64,000 nt of DNA from an uncultured Acetatifactor sp. (GCA_910585665.1 CAJUFI010000004.1:1-64000), one strand, 5' to 3'; positions 37,133 to 48,200 are shown, counted from the first letter of the stretch. A program made the numbers and translations. The notes: generated from the sequence alone by a model not told the origin.

Positions 37133-38356
37133 TCATCTTCCTCCCCGCCGCACCTCTGCGCCGGAATCGTTCCGCCCCAGGAAATCCTCCCGAAGCAGCG
37201 TAAAGGAAATCAATATGCAGGCCAGCACTCGAATCAGTGCGGAAGGCAGCTTCAAGCCGTTCATGCCGATTTCCATGCAGATGCCCGCTAACGCGCTTCC
37301 CACCACAGAGCTCTTGAGGACTGCGGTGGTATCCAGGAACTTCTCGCAGATGACGGCTTTCTCCAGGCCTATCACAACGCCCAGTCCGATGATGAACAGT
37401 ATCCGCATGATAGCGTACAGCAGATTCAGGTTCTCGCTGTTCCTGTATCCCAGCAGATGCCTGGCATCACCCAGATCTCCGGCTTTGAACATGGCGTCCT
37501 CCAGGTCGTTGACATTGTCCACGTTGACGAACATGCCGCCGGTCTTGTCAGCAATCAGGTTCATGAGGTTCTCGTCCGCGCCTATAAAGCCCACAGTGCC
37601 GATGGATATCCCCTCTGCCGCATATTCTTCTAATACAGGGAGAATCTCCTTGTATATATCGGATCCGGCACTGACATTATCCGTAGACACGCCATCGCTT
37701 AAGAAAATGACACGGGCATTCAGTTTGGAGAGATCCGTATTCTTATTCTTGATATCCTGCATCAAGGTCTCCAGGGTCAGCTTAATGGCCGTCTCTCCCA
37801 TATTGGAATCACGAGGATAGTCCTCGCCATCGCTCTTTGGACCCATTTCCCGTGCGCAAACCACCTCGGACCCAAAAAGATAGACAGCATACTGGAAATC
37901 ATCAGGCTTATCAGCCAGCATATTGTCAATGGCCTTAAAGCGCAGTCCATCAGGATCTGAAGCATTAGGTACAAATTCTCCAGTATTTATGTCGATAAAG
38001 CCCTCACTCATGGAACCAGAGCAATCGATTACAAAGATGTAGGCATCATCCTTTTTCCCAAACTCAATCTCATATAACAGCTCAAAGACCGCCGTCAGAG
38101 CCAACATAGCCACGAGCAATATGGCCCACCGGTTCATGGGCACGCCCTTGTATGTACGGGAATATACCGTCTTCCCAATCAGCCATATGGCCAGACCCAG
38201 GAACAGGAACAGGCCTACGAAGTAAATCTCCGCCATCACCACTCTGGGCAGGATCCCCTTCAGCGCCTGATAGAGGACTTCCCCTATGACTGCAAAAACC
38301 AAACCCGCCAGAATGCTGCCTATGAGCATTTTAAATGAATATCTTCCTTTTTCCAT
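37133..38356 (-). CDS. Membrane-embedded von Willebrand factor A protein
   Basis: 407 residues. Three N-terminal helices (about 10-30, 40-62, 72-95) precede a vWA domain (about 103-300) with a complete metal site: DCSGSMS, the threonine in NMGETAIKL, and FLSDGVS. Two or three helices follow (LLYAIMRILFIIGLGVVIGL, SALAGICMEIG, ALIRVLACILISF). GAGGGAGA precedes the ATG. The arrangement resembles BatA/BatB-like membrane vWA proteins, but the partners differ. Its stop is 68 bp before the small membrane gene, and the GAP1-like gene ends 20 bp upstream. Confidence 0.88.
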   Translation of the reverse strand: MEKGRYSFKMLIGSILAGLVFAVIGEVLYQALKGILPRVVMAEIYFVGLFLFLGLAIWLIGKTVYSRTYKGVPMNRWAILLVAMLALTAVFELLYEIEFGKKDDAYIFVIDCSGSMSEGFIDINTGEFVPNASDPDGLRFKAIDNMLADKPDDFQYAVYLFGSEVVCAREMGPKSDGEDYPRDSNMGETAIKLTLETLMQDIKNKNTDLSKLNARVIFLSDGVSTDNVSAGSDIYKEILPVLEEYAAEGISIGTVGFIGADENLMNLIADKTGGMFVNVDNVNDLEDAMFKAGDLGDARHLLGYRNSENLNLLYAIMRILFIIGLGVVIGLEKAVICEKFLDTTAVLKSSVVGSALAGICMEIGMNGLKLPSALIRVLACILISFTLLREDFLGRNDSGAEVRRGGR

Positions 38357-38376
38357 GTCTTTCTCCCTCTCTCGTT

Positions 38377-40944
38377 TTACCTGTTATCCTCGTCTCCCAG
38401 CAGGATCCCCGCTGCCGCACCGGCAATGGCTACCAGCGCAAAGAGGCCGCAGCCTGCCGCTGCCACTATGGTCTTCAGATTGGCTCTCGCCGCCGTCTGC
38501 AAAGCCGGCAGCAGGCGCACCAGAAGCCACAACCCCACCGCCAAAACTGCCAGGACTGCAATAATCCCTCCCGCAACGGCAAGCTGAGGGGCTTCCTGGA
38601 TGCCAAGACTGTCAAAATAGGCGCTGATGCCGCCCTCCTGGTAAATCTTCAACGCTATGACAGCCACTGTGCCTATCACAGCCACCGCCCCTGCCGCGAT
38701 CCCGGGAAGGACGCCGATGTGGCAGTATTTCAGCAGGCACCACACAAAGAACGCAATCGCCACCGCTGCCAGGGAGCCCACCGCCACCTTGTGGAGACAG
38801 AAGAGAAAGCTCTGCTCCGAAGGAGCATCATTGCTGCTCCCCAAATCCTCGCCCCGCAGGCATTTCAAAAGAATCTCCATGGAGGCTTTGACCCTTTTGT
38901 CCTCTTCCTCGCCAGTCTTCCAGGCCTTATTCTCCAGTTCCGTCTCCAAACAGTCTATGATGTTAGCTTTCAACTGTCCGTCGTTTAGGATATGGGAGCC
39001 ACGGACTACCTTCGGAAGCATCTCCGGCGTGAACAGACGGCCTTTGCCTGCATTTATGACTTTGCGGGCCCACTTAGAGACCTCCAGCCTGTCCTTCTCC
39101 AAATCATAATAGCACAAAAGCGAAAGCTCCACCTCATCTTTGTCTCCAAAGCGGCACTGCTTCATCTGCCCTTTGCGCAATATGCCCTGCAGGACTTTCT
39201 TGATGGCCATGTCCTGGAACAGCTCATCGGTAAAGAAGATATCGTAGATTCGCTCGGTGGTAGGAGCGAAATCGACGGCGATTCCCAGCAGATCCCTCAC
39301 CGTCTGGGCATTCTCGCACTTTTTACCGTTAAAGCCGCGCCGTGCCAGTTCGTCCAGGCTGCACCTCCGGTACAAATCGGCATCCTTAGCAGCAAACTGC
39401 GCTATCTCAAACCCGTTCCACAGCAGATAATCCGTGTAAAGCAGATACTGTCTGCTGTCCTCCGGGCTGGCCTTCGCCATCAGGGAAGCTATCTTCTCGA
39501 CCCTGGAGCGGGCCTTCATCTGCCCCTCAAAGCCCTGGGCGGCTTCCATCTCCTGCTTGGTGACGCTCCTTAACATCTTGAAGAACACATCATTATCCAT
39601 CACGCTGGTGCCGCTCTCCTCCAGATAGGAGCCGATCTGCTGCAGGCTATTTAATCTGGCGGGCAGAAAGACGCTCTCGAAATATCTCCTGTAATAGTCC
39701 TCGTCCATCCTCTTTACGGCATCAATGAGGATGGCATATTGCTCCTTGTCTTCCTTGTACTGCTCCCAGAGCAGATTCTGCCCCTCCTGATCGTCCTTCG
39801 CAAGGATCTGTCTTGCGTAGAAAATCAGGTATGATTTATGCAAAGCTGGATTGGCACTGCTTTGTGCACGATTCACTACCCGGTTGAGAATCCTGGAATC
39901 CTTTACCTGCAGGTTATTCTCACTGATGGATTCCAGCAGCACGGCCAGGTATTCCTCTACCGCCTCGCTCTCTTTCAGAGGGTAGCCCATGAAGGAGGTC
40001 AGCAGTGAAATCGTCAGATCGTCATCGATGGCTTTGCCTAATACGTTTTTTTTCTGTGATTGGAATGCATGCTCTATCAGATCGCAGTCAATGTCCTTCA
40101 GCTGGAGATCGAAGGCCTGATCGATGAACGCGGCCATGGCACGCAGAAGCTTCTGCCTCACGCTGTCATCTTCCAGGCTGTAGACCTGGGTGAACTGATA
40201 ATGCTCCAGCTTGCTCTTGTCGCAGGCATGCATTTTGGTATCCAGGTCGAAATAATTGTTCCCCTCCGCCTTGTCGGAGAAATAGATGCCTGTCTTCCCT
40301 CCCTTGTAGGAAAAGAAGGTCACCTTAGTCCGAAGATGGTAGGGCAGCCCCCGCATGATCAGATACATGATTTCCCGGCATACCTGCCCATAATCCTCCA
40401 AAGGCCTCTGCGCCTTGATGCACAGGGCATTGGCGAACCCCTCCAGCGCACAGGTGGCGCCAATCAGCAGATACCGGTAGCTTTCCGCGTCCAGCCCGTA
40501 TTTCTCCATGAGCTTCCCATAGTCGAGAGCCTCATAGGCCAGCTCATGGGCTACCGGAAGCGCTTTCACGGACGGGTCGTACTCCTTTCGGAATGTCCCC
40601 TCCGCCACTCCAAGAAGCTGCTCCGGCTTCTCGCAGAGAGCATAATAATCCGCCAGATTGCAGCAATAGCCGTGGGTAAAGGAGACGCCCCTGGCATCGG
40701 CGGCTCCTCCACCGCTGACCTCATAATTGATGTTCATATAGTACACGAAGCGGTCGTGCCTAAATACGCCGAAGGCTTCCTTGGGCATCGTATTGCCGTT
40801 CACCAGCTCCGCCAGATTTCCAGCGAAACCGCTGAACCCCTCTTTGGCGGCCTGGGACATATCCTCGGAGGGAAACACGATGGACCAGCCTGCTCCTTCG
40901 CCCTGCCTTCCTCTTCTGGTGTAGCCAGCTTGATATAGATTCAT
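38377..40944 (-). CDS. GAP1-like (GTPase-associated protein 1) membrane protein
   Basis: 855 residues. The N-terminal part (about 1-280; MNLYQAGYTRRGRQGEGAGW, FVYYMNINYEVSGG, FTHGYCCNLADYYAL, YHLRTKVTFFSYKGGKTGIYF) looks like the GAP1 N-terminal and middle domains described next to double GTPases in predicted conflict systems. A helical middle region follows (to about 715), then four C-terminal membrane helices (about 725-845). AGGAGG precedes the ATG. The gene is 17 bp behind the GTPase gene, as the family predicts. Family assignment is from memory of motif layout and is moderate; biochemical role unknown. Confidence 0.65.
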   Translation of the reverse strand: MNLYQAGYTRRGRQGEGAGWSIVFPSEDMSQAAKEGFSGFAGNLAELVNGNTMPKEAFGVFRHDRFVYYMNINYEVSGGGAADARGVSFTHGYCCNLADYYALCEKPEQLLGVAEGTFRKEYDPSVKALPVAHELAYEALDYGKLMEKYGLDAESYRYLLIGATCALEGFANALCIKAQRPLEDYGQVCREIMYLIMRGLPYHLRTKVTFFSYKGGKTGIYFSDKAEGNNYFDLDTKMHACDKSKLEHYQFTQVYSLEDDSVRQKLLRAMAAFIDQAFDLQLKDIDCDLIEHAFQSQKKNVLGKAIDDDLTISLLTSFMGYPLKESEAVEEYLAVLLESISENNLQVKDSRILNRVVNRAQSSANPALHKSYLIFYARQILAKDDQEGQNLLWEQYKEDKEQYAILIDAVKRMDEDYYRRYFESVFLPARLNSLQQIGSYLEESGTSVMDNDVFFKMLRSVTKQEMEAAQGFEGQMKARSRVEKIASLMAKASPEDSRQYLLYTDYLLWNGFEIAQFAAKDADLYRRCSLDELARRGFNGKKCENAQTVRDLLGIAVDFAPTTERIYDIFFTDELFQDMAIKKVLQGILRKGQMKQCRFGDKDEVELSLLCYYDLEKDRLEVSKWARKVINAGKGRLFTPEMLPKVVRGSHILNDGQLKANIIDCLETELENKAWKTGEEEDKRVKASMEILLKCLRGEDLGSSNDAPSEQSFLFCLHKVAVGSLAAVAIAFFVWCLLKYCHIGVLPGIAAGAVAVIGTVAVIALKIYQEGGISAYFDSLGIQEAPQLAVAGGIIAVLAVLAVGLWLLVRLLPALQTAARANLKTIVAAAGCGLFALVAIAGAAAGILLGDEDNR

Positions 40945-40961
40945 CCTGCCATCCTCCTGAT

Positions 40962-42389
40962 TTAACGCCTATTGTTGTTCTTTACTGCTTTGTCTATGAT
41001 ATTCATCTTATATAACAGCCAGAATAAAGGCTCCTCCACCCTGACTGCCTCCGGGTTCACTTCCATCTGGTACCTCTTGGAGCTGCCCTCCTCCGAGACC
41101 ACCGGCATCCCGTTCAGCGCGGAAAAGGCGAAGTAGGAATGGTTCGGGAAGAACTGCTTTAGCTGATTGTCCAGGATCTCGCCCTTGATGGATTTCCTGG
41201 TCAACATCATCTTCACTTCCGTGTTCACATTGATGCAGTCCTCGTAAGGGAATCCTCGGACTTCGTAGTCGTTATAGCGGATATTCTGGAACATATTGGA
41301 ATAGTCCCCTATCACTCCAGTCCCCTTCAGGAGGTCGCTCTTGGACAGCGTGGCGGCTATTGGAATGTCGCTCTGCCCTCCCGCGAAGTCAGCGGCTACG
41401 AAAGCGGTATACATGGCTGCCACCACCTTGTCCGGGCTATAGGTATCATCGTCCATATTATCCTCATCGTCATTGCCCAGATAGATCAGGTCCGTGAACT
41501 GTCTGGGATCCATGATCATGATGATGCCGTCGGCATTGCAGATGAACTGGCCGTACTTCTCCATCTGATCCGCGTCCACACAGTTCTCGCCTGCGATATC
41601 ATAGAACACCAGCGTGTACCTTCTGCCGTCCTTGTTGTTCTTCACGTTCACCGGTACCGGTGTGGTCAATACATTGGTGGCATTGCCTCCTGGCAGGTTC
41701 TGCCCCCTGCGGATGGTGTGGTTCTTGACGAATTCGTCCACCTCAGGGCACAGGCCGGCCACAGTCATGTCCGCCCTGATCAGTATCTCCTTGATCTTGC
41801 CCAGTATCTGCGACAGATACACGGTCTTGCCGGAGCTTGTGATGCCTACAACGGGGATATATTTGATCGGATATTTCCCGAATTCAAAAGGCAGCTTATT
41901 GTGGCAGTGGGGACAGATGCGGATTCTGGAACGGTTCCCCTCCGTGTCGACGACCGCATTGAGGAACCCGTCCTCGTCCTTCTCGAAAACCAGGCAGGCA
42001 CTGTCCGTGAACTTCTCATTGTTCAGAAACCTTTTATCAGGCAACTGGGTGATGACAGGATTCCTCTCATAGGTTTTGTTCCGCTCGCTGTCCTCGGGCT
42101 TGCTGCCCGGATACCGATTCCAGAACTTCTCGTACAGCTCATCCGACGACAGAACGTAAAGCTTCTTCTTCTCCCTCTCCTCGCCGCTGAAATCGTCCAA
42201 ATCCTGCTGGGTGTACGCAGTCATGGACCGGAAAGCTACTCCCTGGGGGAATATCTTCTCGAAACAATAAGGGCACTTGAAGAATTTCTGTACGCCGCTG
42301 CTGGCTGCACCCCCGCCCCTCCCCTTCTGGGCGTTTCCGTCTTCTCCGCCCTTGGTACCTTTCGATGTCTTTGAACCAAATAACCCCAT
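40962..42389 (-). CDS. Zinc-ribbon P-loop GTPase, double-GTPase (DO-GTPase) type
   Basis: 475 residues from the ATG at 42389 (GAGGTGGAGAG upstream). A split zinc site is formed by CPYC (about 39-42) and CPHC (about 159-162), with an inserted region between them. The GTPase domain has G1 VVGITSSGKT (about 180-189), a G3-like YDIAGEN (about 263-269), IIMIMDP, and a G4-like LSKSDLLKG (about 348-356). This is a TRAFAC-like pattern matching the double-GTPase family found with GAP1 proteins. It is followed at once by the GAP1-like gene. Nucleotide specificity is inferred from the G4 motif. Confidence 0.78.
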   Translation of the reverse strand: MGLFGSKTSKGTKGGEDGNAQKGRGGGAASSGVQKFFKCPYCFEKIFPQGVAFRSMTAYTQQDLDDFSGEEREKKKLYVLSSDELYEKFWNRYPGSKPEDSERNKTYERNPVITQLPDKRFLNNEKFTDSACLVFEKDEDGFLNAVVDTEGNRSRIRICPHCHNKLPFEFGKYPIKYIPVVGITSSGKTVYLSQILGKIKEILIRADMTVAGLCPEVDEFVKNHTIRRGQNLPGGNATNVLTTPVPVNVKNNKDGRRYTLVFYDIAGENCVDADQMEKYGQFICNADGIIMIMDPRQFTDLIYLGNDDEDNMDDDTYSPDKVVAAMYTAFVAADFAGGQSDIPIAATLSKSDLLKGTGVIGDYSNMFQNIRYNDYEVRGFPYEDCINVNTEVKMMLTRKSIKGEILDNQLKQFFPNHSYFAFSALNGMPVVSEEGSSKRYQMEVNPEAVRVEEPLFWLLYKMNIIDKAVKNNNRR

Positions 42390-42471
42390 CTCTCTCCACC
42401 TCACACTCTATAGTATTTTCTATCTATGGCAGTTGCCTCTGTCCTGAGACGCTACAGCGTCCTGTGGCCTC

Positions 42472-43161
42472 TCACTGCGCGGCTTCCACTCTGTAATACT
42501 TTTTATACTGATCGGCTACCCTCAGAACCACCGAGGCATCCTTCGGAATCTCAATGTACAGATTCTTGTCCAGGCAGCTGGCAGGCAGCGGATAGGTCAT
42601 CCTGACTCCGTCTACATGGTACTGCAGCGCCCCGTCCATATAATCCTGCAGATAGGGCACATGCAGGACACACAGCTTCTCTTTGGCGAACAACTTGTTC
42701 TTGTACTCTATCTTCGGCTCCAGCTTCACCGGCACGAACTTGGTATTGATCTCGGGATCCTTCACCTGGTACAGGTGCATGATCCATTCCTCTTTGTCGT
42801 ACTCCCCGATGAACACGCTTACCCCATAGGGGATCGCATGCTTGATTTCCCCGCCCGGAATCGTGCAGGACTCTCCGTTCTGTACGAACTCCCGCTCCCG
42901 GAACAGGAACAGCTTAGCCTTCTCATCACTGGTGGTATAGATATGATGACCGCCCTTCTGTAGGAGCGTCCTGTCATCCAGCCCCTTATCCTCCATCTCC
43001 TGGGCCAGCTTCTGGAGGTCTACCTCCTTTCTGCCATCGTACAGCAGCACGAAGAAATGGGATCCTCTGGAATATTTCCATTTCAGTACGATCTCACCTC
43101 CGGCGCGCTTCATGGAATAGTCCTTTACCTGGTAATCCTTGTCATGATCCCTGATTCTCAT
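42472..43161 (-). CDS. Unrecognised beta-rich protein of the vWA/tubulin locus
   Basis: 229 residues, no signal or membrane segment. Alternating hydrophobic strands throughout (EIVLKWKYSRGSHFFVLLYD, HAIPYGVSVFIGEYDKEEWIMHLYQV, NLYIEIPKDASVVLRVADQ) suggest two beta-sandwich modules. Its start lies inside the end of the upstream gene (20-bp overlap), so translation is coupled. No family recognised; a soluble partner or adaptor of the tubulin-like or GTPase protein is possible. Confidence 0.8.
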   Translation of the reverse strand: MRIRDHDKDYQVKDYSMKRAGGEIVLKWKYSRGSHFFVLLYDGRKEVDLQKLAQEMEDKGLDDRTLLQKGGHHIYTTSDEKAKLFLFREREFVQNGESCTIPGGEIKHAIPYGVSVFIGEYDKEEWIMHLYQVKDPEINTKFVPVKLEPKIEYKNKLFAKEKLCVLHVPYLQDYMDGALQYHVDGVRMTYPLPASCLDKNLYIEIPKDASVVLRVADQYKKYYRVEAAQ

Positions 43162-45142
43162 CCTCTATCCCTCCCTGTTGGCTCAGATGCAGCTTCTCAG
43201 CCTGTGTGATATTGTAGATTTCAATCTGCTCTATGCAGTCCGTGCGGTTCAGGTTGAACAGCATGAAATCCCTTCCATGGCCTTCCTGGTTCGCCAGCTG
43301 TCTTGCATAATCCGCAGACTTGTTGATCATGTAGAAACAGCTTATCTTCATGCCCAAATTGTTCATGCTCTGATCCTTCAGACGGATGCTGCCCTCCAGC
43401 GCTTTCTGCAGCTCTTGAGTCACATAAATCTGCCGGTTCACATCCGTCATATTGTTCATGCGGAAGTCCAATTCCCTCTCAAAATCATACCGGTAGATTT
43501 CTTCTCCAATCATCTTCATGAACGCGTTCTGGATAGCTTCCAGCAGTCCCTCCTGCTCCAGTCTGGGATTGAAGACCTCCGGAAAGGCCGAGTCACCGGC
43601 ATTGATTTTCTGCTTGTTGTTCACGTAAAGCTTTACTTCATTGGTATAAGTCCTCTCTATGGACACATCATTGTCCTCTGTCATGATGCGCCCCTGCTGG
43701 ACTTCCCTCTCACAGCGGGCGTACAGTTCCCCATATCGCTTGGTGTCATCCAGCATCCTGTCGAACTCCTCAGACAAAATCTGCTTTGTTTTCTCATAGA
43801 AGCACTTTCTGCACTCATACACGGCCTTTTTGTGCAGCTTCTCCGTATAATCCACCCGGACGCTCTCCCCCTCGGAGTTCAGCTCTTCCCGCAGCATCGC
43901 CCTGATCAGATCCCTCCTGGGTATCATCATCCTCACCTCAAAAAGGGAAAATGCACTATATAAAAGCTCCTGTATTCTCTTTCGGAGCATGTCTAATTCT
44001 TCTTCGTTTTCCAGAAAGCGCTCTGCCACGTCCACATATTTTTCCTGTTGGACCAATGGCCAGACGCCCATGGTGCAGTCATCCGCCATCTTGTCAGAAA
44101 TCCGTTCGGCTCTCTGCATCTCTCTCAATTCCTTCTCCGACCGGAAAGGAAGATATCTCAATTCCTCCGGGGAAGGCAGATGCCTCATGATCTTCTCTTT
44201 GAAGATTTCCTCCGCGAGCGCAAAGCCTCCCGTCACTTTCATGCCCAGCCGCTCCCTGACTTCCTTGTCCGTGAGCTCTTTGGAATAACGTTCCTTTTCC
44301 TGTTCATGCATCTCTCGCATCAGCGCCTGCAGCGCCACAGCCGCTATCTCGTCCGTGGGCTTCGGCACCAGCGCATAAGACGCCGTCTTGACGCCATTAT
44401 ATAAATTGGTCACATACCCGCTTTCGGCGGCATTCGCCCTGGTTCCCCCCAGCAATATGATATCCGCCAACAGCCGGTAATTCTGCCAGATTTTATTCTC
44501 GCCCAATATGGATCCATTGTCCAGATAATTGCTCAGCAGATAGGTAGTCCCGCCATCCACCCCCGGTTTCGTCCTGTTCTCCACCACATAGTGCAGCATG
44601 CGGGCAGTCTTCTCGTTTTTGTTGTCCTCGGGCTTCTGATCCAGCATCAGGAAGAAAGTCTTCAGATCCTCGGAGTGCAGCCCGTTCTTCAAGCCCAGAT
44701 AGAGGTCGTAATAAGCTCCTCCATCCTCCTCCACGGCATCCATGACGAACTCCATCTTGATCCTGGACTTGTCCCTGAAAATCCTGTCATCCTCCTCCAA
44801 CATATCCACAATGGCCTTGCTGACCACTTCTGCCGGCTCTCCTTCCACGCAGCTCCATTGAATGGTGCGCTTCTTGTCCACATCCGTCAGCCGGGCACAG
44901 CTCCAGTAATCCCCGCTCTTCTCGATACTGACATACTGTAGAAAACCGGAATTGTTCCAGTTGTCGTCCAGAGTGTCCTTGATAAATTTCGTATAAGCTT
45001 TGCACCGCTCCCCCAGCATGACTACCACCGTGGGATACAAGGCCACATTGCCGCCCATCTCCCCGCTCTGGTTCTCATTCAGCCCGATCGTGCAGCTCTC
45101 TAATAATTCCTTGCCATTGTGCAACACTTTTTTCTCTGCCAT
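43142..45142 (-). CDS. Unrecognised large cytoplasmic protein, possible degenerate tubulin-like partner
   Basis: 666 residues from the ATG at 45142 (GAGAGAAG upstream). No membrane segment. The first 200 residues show a layout like the tubulin-like protein encoded just upstream (PTVVVMLGERCKAYTKFIKDTL followed by LQYVSIEK, then TFFLMLD and IILLGGTRANAAESG), but without the GGTGSG nucleotide motif. The C-terminal 350 residues are mostly charged helix with coiled-coil character. I do not recognise a family. Placement between the tubulin-like and beta-rich genes, with the 20-bp overlap, argues for one complex. Confidence 0.78.
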   Translation of the reverse strand: MAEKKVLHNGKELLESCTIGLNENQSGEMGGNVALYPTVVVMLGERCKAYTKFIKDTLDDNWNNSGFLQYVSIEKSGDYWSCARLTDVDKKRTIQWSCVEGEPAEVVSKAIVDMLEEDDRIFRDKSRIKMEFVMDAVEEDGGAYYDLYLGLKNGLHSEDLKTFFLMLDQKPEDNKNEKTARMLHYVVENRTKPGVDGGTTYLLSNYLDNGSILGENKIWQNYRLLADIILLGGTRANAAESGYVTNLYNGVKTASYALVPKPTDEIAAVALQALMREMHEQEKERYSKELTDKEVRERLGMKVTGGFALAEEIFKEKIMRHLPSPEELRYLPFRSEKELREMQRAERISDKMADDCTMGVWPLVQQEKYVDVAERFLENEEELDMLRKRIQELLYSAFSLFEVRMMIPRRDLIRAMLREELNSEGESVRVDYTEKLHKKAVYECRKCFYEKTKQILSEEFDRMLDDTKRYGELYARCEREVQQGRIMTEDNDVSIERTYTNEVKLYVNNKQKINAGDSAFPEVFNPRLEQEGLLEAIQNAFMKMIGEEIYRYDFERELDFRMNNMTDVNRQIYVTQELQKALEGSIRLKDQSMNNLGMKISCFYMINKSADYARQLANQEGHGRDFMLFNLNRTDCIEQIEIYNITQAEKLHLSQQGGIEDENQGS

Positions 45143-45241
45143 ACGCCCGCTTCTCTCTTTACATTGTGATTGCAGGGGAAACAAGGCTCCCCGGAAATCT
45201 CTTCCGGCTGGAAGCCTCGTCCCCCTGCCCTATATCAGTCC

Positions 45242-48200
45242 TTAGATCATCAGTTTAAAGGTCTGGAAGGCTTTCATGAACTCAGTGTAGAACTTGTCCA
45301 GCTCATCGTGCAGCGGATCTGTCTCATCGTGCAGCATATTGCATCTCGCAATCCGCTTGGGCATGTTGGCTTCCAGCTTCTCCACAGATGCCTTCATCTC
45401 CGGGGAATCCTCCTGGTTCATGCGTGCCTTTGCCTCGGCGATGATTTTCTTCTTGATATTGGCATCCATGGTCTTGAAGTTCACGAACGCCTGGTATGCG
45501 CCGGTGTCTCCCATGGGCATGTCATTGTTCTGCAGCTCCACCACCTTCTCCATGCCGAACTCGTCATAGGTATAGGAGATAGTATTGCCGTAGAACAGCA
45601 CGCCGGTGAAGATAGCATTGAAGAAGTTCTTCTGCTCTGAGCCGCGAGCTCCAACTTCCTCCTTGATTTCCTTCAGCTCCGCCATCTTCTTGCCAATGAT
45701 TTCCCTCTTCAGCAGTTCCTCATGCAATGCCTTGTTCAGCACAGGGGACTCCAGATAGAAGTCCAGCATCACCTGGCGTTCGCTGCCATTGTTGGCCTTT
45801 AGGCACTCGATTCTCAAAGGCTTCGCGCTGCTCTTCTGCTTCTCCTTTTCTGTCTCCAACATGTCAATTAAAGCGTTCAGTTTATTGGTGTCTTCCTTGC
45901 CGCCTGTCATATAGCCGCCGGAAGATGTCATGAACGCCTCCACATCAAAGTCTTCGGTCACCATGATTTCCCAATAACCCAGTTCATCCTTTACCACAAC
46001 CCCGGCTTCTTCCGCCTTTTCGAACTCCGCAATCAACTCATTGTTCTTATTTTCAATCCTCTTTATCGGCATTCCTATCTTGAAGCTGGCAGGCACAGGC
46101 GAAGGCAGCCACTTGTTCCAATCCACCTCACCCCGCTCATAGAGATGCCTTCCGGGCGCACTGTTGTTCTCGTATTTTTCCTGCAGTTCCAGAATACCCT
46201 GATAAGCATACATAGGCAGTCCGCTGTAGAAACGCATCATAGATATCTTATCTGTGATACCGGATTCCCGTACAAAGAACTCTTTCTGCTTTTCCGCATA
46301 AGCGTAGGCTGCCCCCTTGATCTCCGCAGAATCATAGGGTACTGTAAGCGTGCTGTTCATACCCAAATCATTCTGGTACATGGGATTCTGCCAGAACAAA
46401 GGAGTGGAATCCACGCCCAGCTTATCCTTGATGATTTCCTCCTCGATTCGCTGCTCCAAAAGCTGTATATTGTCCACCTGGAACTTCTCTTTCAGATAAT
46501 CGGTGATGGTCTTCTGGGTGGCATCACGGAAAGCCGTCAAGATGAAATCGGATATCAGCTTAGTGATCTCATTCTCATCCTCGTTCACCCATTTCGTGCA
46601 GTTGTCCATCATGGATCTCATCAGGCTATCCAGAGTCTGCTGGAGATCCAGCTTCTCCACTTCCGCATCCAGCCCCTTCCGGATATCCGGCACGGACAAA
46701 ATCTTCCAGTTATAGGTGTTCTCTGTCCGCACGCCCTCTGTCAGCACCCTGCCGTTCTCCTCAAATGTCTTCTGTAGAGTATCCAACACATTCGTCAAAA
46801 TGCGGAAGAAGTTATTATTCAGCAGAATCAATTGCTGCTTGTAATCCTGCAGTATGGTATTCATGGTCTCCAGCTGTGCTACCTTATAGTGATGCACATA
46901 CAGGTTGTTCAAAGCATTCAGATAATCCCCAATTCTGCCTTTCTCATTCAGAAAGCTTGCGCTCTGCATCCTGGCCAGGGCATCGTCATATTCCTCGTTT
47001 CTTAGCTGAGACTGACGAAGCTCTGCCTCCAGGTTGGTCTGGTTCTGGGCGATAAAGCCATCCACCGCATGAATCAGGTTCTTGTTCTGAGTACCGTAGA
47101 GCATCCGCTGGGCAAAGAAGGGACCATACTCCAGATTCGTCACATATTTTTCGCAAAGTCCCTTGTAAGTCCTGCTGATCAGGGACGTGCTGTCCGTGGG
47201 AATGGTATAGTCTTTCATGGCAGACATGAAGGCCTTGCTGTTCGCCTCCAGCACTCCCCTGTTCTTAGCCAGATATTCATTCTCGGCAAAGTCCACAAAT
47301 TGTCCGTTCCCCCGCTCTTTGAACAGCTTTGCGTCATATCTCTGGGGGAAATTGATCTGCGGAGGGCACCCCTTTGACAAGGCTTTTCTGATGTCCTCAT
47401 ACTTCAGTTGGGCTGCCTGCAGAAAATCGTCCCTCTCCTTTTCCGTAGGCATTCTGCCGAACATATCCTTATAGCTCTCGAACAGCTTGAATCCCAGATA
47501 CGTAGCAATCTCCGAAAGGGGCATTTCCGCCACGGAAGCGCCCAGCATGTTGTATTCCACATTTGCTCCGTGCTGCAGCGTAATGCCGCTCTTGATCCTT
47601 TCCAGGTTGGAGATATGGCCTTTCAATGTGATGCCATCCGCGTCTGTCTCTACTCCCTCCGGCAAGGTCACCTTGGCCATGAAGCTGATGATGAAATCCG
47701 TGACTACTCCCATAGCGTAGTTGTAGCCATCGCTGATCATCTTGCCATTCGCGTCCGTGGTTGAAACCAGATAGCACAAATCCACCGGCTTCTGTCTGTT
47801 GTCAATCTGCTTAAAGCCATAATTCATCTTAAAGCTGTCTTTGTTCTTGCTGAAGTTCATGCAATAATCCAATTCCTGCAGCGCGGCATAGCCGTTCACA
47901 GCCACATAGCTGGATGTCAGGGGACTTGCGCTAATAGCAGGTACCGACATATTGACATCCGGAAGGAAGAAATATCCGCACACACTGGTCTCCGACTTAC
48001 CAATCTCCTTCAGGGCTTCCCGTACCAGATAGCACACATCCAAGAATGTGCCGCTTCCCGTACCTCCCGAGATGCCGGCGCAGATATGTACCGTCAACTC
48101 ACCGCTGGAACCCGTCAGTGCGGCCAGCATGGTAGATTTTATTTTAGCGTAAATCTTCGATGCCTGATCCACCAAGAGAAAACGTCCCACCTGACGGATG

